Origin: Terrisporobacter othiniensis
Lineage (GTDB): Bacteria; Bacillota; Clostridia; Peptostreptococcales; Peptostreptococcaceae
Direction of reading: 5' to 3'
DNA length: 17,462 nucleotides
Assembly: GCF_000808015.1 (NCBI RefSeq)
Contig: NZ_JWHR01000072.1
Coordinates: 1 to 17,462, forward strand
A program made the translations under genes and the position numbers. This document shows, one piece after another, positions 14,421-17,462 of this stretch; the stretch's first letter is position 1; each line of letters opens with the position of its first letter. Below the pieces are notes generated by a model that made no database searches, was not told where the DNA came from, and worked only from the letters and a program-made list of their open reading frames with translations.

Positions 14421-15677
14421 ATGAAAGCGTCATGGGAAAATTATAAAAGTTCAATAATTCTTCTAGGCTCTATAATAATAGGGGGAGTTATTGGAGGCTT
14501 TTTGGGAGAGCAGGCTACCATATTTAAGCCTGTAGGAGAATTATTCTTAAACTTATTATTTATGACATTAGTTCCTTTAGTATTTTTTAGTGTTGCTTCA
14601 GCCATAGCAAATATGGGAGAAATTAAGAGATTAGGAAATATTTTAAAGAGTATTATTATAGTATTTTTAGTTACAGCGATTATATCAGGAATAATAACTT
14701 TAGTAGGAGTTTTAATATTCAATCCGACAAAAGGATTAAATTCACAGATGTTTGAAAGTTTAATGCAAACAGCTGAAGTAACAACTGCTGAACAGGCTGG
14801 AGTATTGCAACAGTTGGTTAACACTGTTACAGTACCTGATTTTTATAACTTACTATCAAAATCAAACATGCTTCAATTAATACTGTTCTCGATAGTATTT
14901 GGAATTGCCACTGCAATGGTGGGAGAGAAGGGAAAAATTATAGCAAGTTTCTTACAAGCTGGATCTGATGTTATGATGAAAATAATTGATTTAGTTATGA
15001 AGGTAGCGCCATTAGGTCTTGGGTGTTATTTTGCTTCAATAGTTGGTGAATTAGGACCACAAATAATATCAGGATATGCAAGATCTTTTGTACTATATTT
15101 AATTTTAACAGTTATCTTCTATTTTGGATTGTTTTCTATGTATGCTTTTATAGCTGGAGGAAAAGATGGAGTAAAAATTTATTGGGCAAATATAATTCCA
15201 CCAACAGTTACCTCTTTAGCTACATGTTCTAGTGCAGCATCGATACCTGTAAACTTAGATGCATCTAAAAAGATGAATGTTCCAAATGATATAGCAGAAA
15301 CGGTTATACCACTTGGGGCTAATATCCATAAGGATGGATCGGTAATAGGGGGAGTATTAAAAGTTACTTTCTTATTTGGAATATTTGGTTACAATATGAC
15401 AAGTATATCATCTATTATCTCAATAATAGCAGTAGCATTTTTAGTAGGTACAGTTATGGGGGCTATTCCAGGTGGTGGTATGATAGCAGAAATGTTAATA
15501 ATTACTATATTTGGATTCTCAATAGAGTTTTTACCTATCATAGCTGTTATAACTACTATAATAGATGCTCCAGCTACAGTACTAAATACAACTTCAAACA
15601 CAGTATGTTCTATGCTGGTAGCTAGGTTAGTAGAAGGTAAAGACTGGATAAAAAATAGTTTGAAATCACAAGTATAA
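14421..15677 (+). CDS. Dicarboxylate/amino acid:cation symporter (DAACS family)
   Basis: A 418-residue membrane transporter of the sodium:dicarboxylate/amino acid symporter family (GltPh fold): eight membrane helices and two re-entrant hairpins. The first hairpin tip is the Ser-rich TCSSAASIPVN stretch near 268-278, and helix 7 carries PLGANIHKDGS. By alignment to GltPh from memory, the amino-group ligand D394 is kept as D382. The side-chain-carboxylate Arg (R397) is Ala (A385), the hairpin Arg (R276) is Cys (C269), and the sodium-site D405 is Asn (N393). This argues for a neutral amino acid, as in the Ser/Thr carrier SstT, rather than an acidic substrate. The ribosome binding site AAAGGAGAT precedes the ATG. 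It is a single-gene unit with its own predicted promoter and a strong terminator. Confidence 0.92.
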   Translation: MKASWENYKSSIILLGSIIIGGVIGGFLGEQATIFKPVGELFLNLLFMTLVPLVFFSVASAIANMGEIKRLGNILKSIIIVFLVTAIISGIITLVGVLIFNPTKGLNSQMFESLMQTAEVTTAEQAGVLQQLVNTVTVPDFYNLLSKSNMLQLILFSIVFGIATAMVGEKGKIIASFLQAGSDVMMKIIDLVMKVAPLGLGCYFASIVGELGPQIISGYARSFVLYLILTVIFYFGLFSMYAFIAGGKDGVKIYWANIIPPTVTSLATCSSAASIPVNLDASKKMNVPNDIAETVIPLGANIHKDGSVIGGVLKVTFLFGIFGYNMTSISSIISIIAVAFLVGTVMGAIPGGGMIAEMLIITIFGFSIEFLPIIAVITTIIDAPATVLNTTSNTVCSMLVARLVEGKDWIKNSLKSQV

Positions 15678-15697
15678 AAGAATAGTTATTATATATT

Positions 15698-15749
15698 AAA
15701 AAAGGTGTCTCTTTCAATGAAATAAAAATCATTAGGAGGTACCTTTTTT
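15698..15749 (+). terminator. Terminator of the symporter gene
   Basis: AAAAAAGGT (15698-15706) pairs with ACCTTTTTT (15741-15749). The stem continues inward through GTCTC/GAGGT-type and CAATG/CATT pairing with wobbles and a small bulge. It ends in a run of six Ts and is the strongest terminator signal in the window. Confidence 0.88.
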
Positions 15750-15771
15750 ATAATTAAAATAAATAAGAGGT

Positions 15772-15800
15772 TTGAGTTATTAAATATTTCATATTATAAT
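15772..15800 (+). promoter_or_regulatory. Sigma-A promoter of NAD kinase
   Basis: -35 TTGAGT (15772-15777), a 17-base spacer and a perfect -10 TATAAT (15795-15800), about 80 bases before the NAD kinase start and directly after the preceding terminator. A second TATAAT lies at 15803-15808 but is poorly spaced. Confidence 0.75.
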
Positions 15801-15881
15801 GATATAATGTTTATTTAATTTGTTTTATAATAAAAGTAAATAATATATTAAAAAATCATGTGAAACTAGAGGTATAACAAA

Positions 15882-16682
15882 ATGAAAAGTGTAATTACAA
15901 TAGCTTATAATAATTTAGATAAATCCATAGAAACAAAAAATATGTTGGTAGAAAAACTTAATAGAGCAGGATTTCAAGTTAGTGAGAAATTAGAGGAAAA
16001 TACTGAACTTATAATATCTATAGGAGGAGATGGTTCCCTTTTACAAACTATACATAAGTTTAACTTTGCGCAAATACCAGTTATAGCTATAAACACTGGA
16101 CATTTAGGATTCTTTGCAGAGATTTCTCCAGATAAAATAGATGGATTTATTCAATCATACATAAATAAAGAATATTTTATACAACAGCTTTATCCACTGG
16201 AAGCTAAAATATGTACAAAGGAAAGGTGCATAAAAATAAGTGCAGTAAATGAAATTGTAATAAAAAATATTCAATCAAGGACAGTTCACTTAGATTTACA
16301 AGTAGATGGAATGAAGATAGAGCATTTTAGTGGAGATGGTATGCTAATATCAACACCTATTGGCTCGACAGCATACAATTATTCTGCAGGGGGAAGTATA
16401 GTTGATCCAAAACTTGACTTATTTCAGTTAACCCCTATAGCACCTATGAATACAAATGCTTATAGATCATTTACTTCAAGTATTATATTACCAACAACAT
16501 CAGTCATATCAATAAGTCCAGAATTTGATTTTGAAGATTCGATACTAATTGTTATAGATGGTAAACAATACAAGTATACTCAAATTGAAGAAGTAAAAAT
16601 TTATAAATCTAATTATAAATTAAATTTATTGAGATTAAATGGATATGAATTTTGGAATAGAGTTGCAGAAAAATTTTTATAA
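15882..16682 (+). CDS. nadK: NAD kinase
   Basis: A 266-residue cytosolic enzyme that phosphorylates NAD to NADP using ATP or polyphosphate. Signature elements are in order: GGDG at 48-51 (catalytic D50), NTGHLGF at 71-77, the NE pair at 123-124, and the glycine-rich GDGMLISTPIGSTAY at 151-165. The length is normal for bacterial PpnK. The start has an AGAGGT ribosome binding site. It is transcribed alone from a strong promoter. In many Clostridia, nadK sits in a cluster with argR and recN; none of those genes is adjacent here, so this may be a second copy or a relocated gene. Confidence 0.95.
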   Translation: MKSVITIAYNNLDKSIETKNMLVEKLNRAGFQVSEKLEENTELIISIGGDGSLLQTIHKFNFAQIPVIAINTGHLGFFAEISPDKIDGFIQSYINKEYFIQQLYPLEAKICTKERCIKISAVNEIVIKNIQSRTVHLDLQVDGMKIEHFSGDGMLISTPIGSTAYNYSAGGSIVDPKLDLFQLTPIAPMNTNAYRSFTSSIILPTTSVISISPEFDFEDSILIVIDGKQYKYTQIEEVKIYKSNYKLNLLRLNGYEFWNRVAEKFL

Positions 16683-16733
16683 AGAAAGAATACTATTTTG
16701 TAATAAGTTTTGTTAATTTAATAATTATATTAA

Positions 16734-16774
16734 ATTATCCCATAAATTAAGTGAATGTTAATTTATGGGGTAAT
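16734..16774. terminator. Long perfect-like hairpin between convergent genes
   Basis: A 17-bp stem (16734-16750 with 16758-16774) with one G-T wobble and the 7-base loop GTGAATG. Neither strand has a clean T-tract directly after the stem: the + strand continues GTTTATATATTTT. It probably acts as a bidirectional terminator or a 3'-end stabilising hairpin for NAD kinase and the convergent membrane protein gene. Confidence 0.65.
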
Positions 16775-16790
16775 GTTTATATATTTTAAG

Positions 16791-17135
16791 TTAATCTAAA
16801 TCTTGTATATTCATTTTATCTATTTCATGTTTTTTCTTATATTTGTTACGATAAGTATAGTAAATTGCTATTAGAATAACAGTAGGCACATTATAAGCTA
16901 TAAATACAATTGATATTCCTATAAATATAGAAACATCAAGTGTTAATGCATTTAAAAGATAAATTAATGATATTAAAATTGATATTACAAAATTTATACC
17001 AGGAAGTATTAATCCTAGTTTTTTATTTTCTTTAGTAGATAAAAATATTTGTAAAAAAAATATTCCGACTAATATTCCTACAAAGATGATGCTATTTGAT
17101 ACTAATAAAATTGGTCCCATATTATTTTTCCACAT
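16791..17135 (-). CDS. Hypothetical membrane protein paired with DUF2089 gene
   Basis: A 114-residue protein with three to four hydrophobic segments (about 8-31, 42-63, 68-92) and a charged, Lys-rich C-terminal tail (about 95-114), so the tail is probably cytoplasmic. I do not recognise the family. It overlaps the end of the DUF2089 gene by 14 bases, implying translational coupling. The start is uncertain: the ATG at 17135 has AAAGG directly against it, while the in-frame ATG at 17120 (residue 6) would lie about 15 bases after that AAAGG and would give an N-terminus MGPILL. A membrane protein translated with a small DNA-binding protein suggests a regulator-and-partner pair, but no function is shown. 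Confidence 0.75.
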   Translation of the reverse strand: MWKNNMGPILLVSNSIIFVGILVGIFFLQIFLSTKENKKLGLILPGINFVISILISLIYLLNALTLDVSIFIGISIVFIAYNVPTVILIAIYYTYRNKYKKKHEIDKMNIQDLD

Positions 17136-17418
17136 CCTTTATTTTTTTATATTCATTGATTAAAAGCTTTGCAGTTTCAAAATCTAATTTGCCCTTAAGA
17201 GCTAATTGCTTAATGAGCGAAATATATGGCTCACTAGGGGTTTTATCATTTAATTCAATTTTTTGGATAAGTCTATCAAGTCTAAGCCTCACAGTAGGAT
17301 AAGTAACATTATAAATACCTGCTACTTCCTTAAGGGATCCTGAAGCTAATATAAATTTTTTTATAAAATTTATATCTTCATCATCCAAATTTTCTAGCCA
17401 TTTTGGAATATTATTCAT
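17122..17418 (-). CDS. DUF2089-type helix-turn-helix protein
   Basis: A 98-residue protein similar to the C-terminal part of DUF2089 proteins. It has a predicted helix-turn-helix at about residues 23-52 with the family pattern SLKEVA...YPTVRLRLDRLI, and a mostly helical tail (about 65-98) rich in Lys and Leu. Longer DUF2089 proteins carry an N-terminal zinc-ribbon with CxxC pairs; this one has no cysteine at all, so it is the short form. A strong GGAGG ribosome binding site (minus, 17424-17428) fixes the start, so it is not a truncated gene. It is the first gene of a two-gene unit with the membrane protein. It is probably a DNA-binding regulator, of unknown target. Confidence 0.82.
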   Translation of the reverse strand: MNNIPKWLENLDDEDINFIKKFILASGSLKEVAGIYNVTYPTVRLRLDRLIQKIELNDKTPSEPYISLIKQLALKGKLDFETAKLLINEYKKIKDVEK

Positions 17419-17462
17419 AATTACCTCCGTTAAAAAGAAAAAAAGTTTAATAATATTAAAGC

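Noticed and set aside
14441..14824. 127-codon minus-strand frame opposite the symporter
   Set aside because: It is an antisense shadow of a clear DAACS gene, with no ribosome binding site and unlikely composition.
17096..17302. 68-codon plus-strand frame opposite the DUF2089 and membrane protein genes
   Set aside because: Both minus-strand genes have better translation signals or family support. This frame has neither.

Overview
The window is AT-rich DNA with AGA/ATA-heavy codon use and strong purine-rich ribosome binding sites. It looks like the chromosome of a low-GC anaerobic Firmicute of class Clostridia. The gene content (PRD-controlled PTS, BFD-type ferredoxin, GlpA-like/DUF1667 trio, DUF2089) would suit Peptostreptococcaceae or a near relative, but the family assignment is inference. 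I see no rRNA, tRNA, CRISPR array, transposase, integrase or phage gene. No gap between genes exceeds 300 bases.

Layout. 190-2544: a NUDIX hydrolase and a three-domain Xaa-Pro aminopeptidase (+), 12 bases apart. 2634-3569: a membrane-anchored alpha/beta hydrolase (-). 3848-7932: a carbohydrate module (+) made of a PRD-domain PTS-sensing regulator followed by galactitol-type EIIB, EIIA and EIIC. 7982-8209: a small BFD-type [2Fe-2S] protein (-). 8365-8652: an unrecognised small membrane protein (+). 8816-10837: two more alpha/beta hydrolases (-), paralogues of the first. 11084-14147: an overlapping three-gene redox operon (+) with a GlpA/LhgO-like flavoprotein, a second FAD/NAD flavoprotein and a DUF1667 cysteine protein. 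14421-15677: a sodium-coupled dicarboxylate/amino-acid symporter (+). 15882-16682: NAD kinase (+) with a near-consensus promoter. 16791-17418: a DUF2089 helix-turn-helix protein and a membrane protein overlapping it (-).

Working together. The PTS genes and their regulator form a sensing-and-uptake unit, but no sugar- or polyol-phosphate enzyme is present, so the substrate cannot be read from context. The redox trio probably forms one iron-sulfur flavoprotein complex that oxidises a small hydroxy- or amino-substrate such as glycerol-3-phosphate, although no glycerol kinase or facilitator lies beside it. The three hydrolases sit on both sides of the PTS unit, so the array has been split, or the PTS block inserted into it. 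Most transcription units end in clear hairpins, several of which serve convergent genes from both sides.

Three starts were moved inward from the longest open frame because the ribosome binding site points to an internal codon (8816-9760, 9902-10837 and 11084-12553). I found no convincing new defence or mobile system. The items most worth a second look are the paired hairpins before the PRD regulator, the operator-like repeat lying over the symporter promoter, the iron-sulfur-like cysteine motif of the DUF1667 protein, and the altered substrate-site residues of the symporter.
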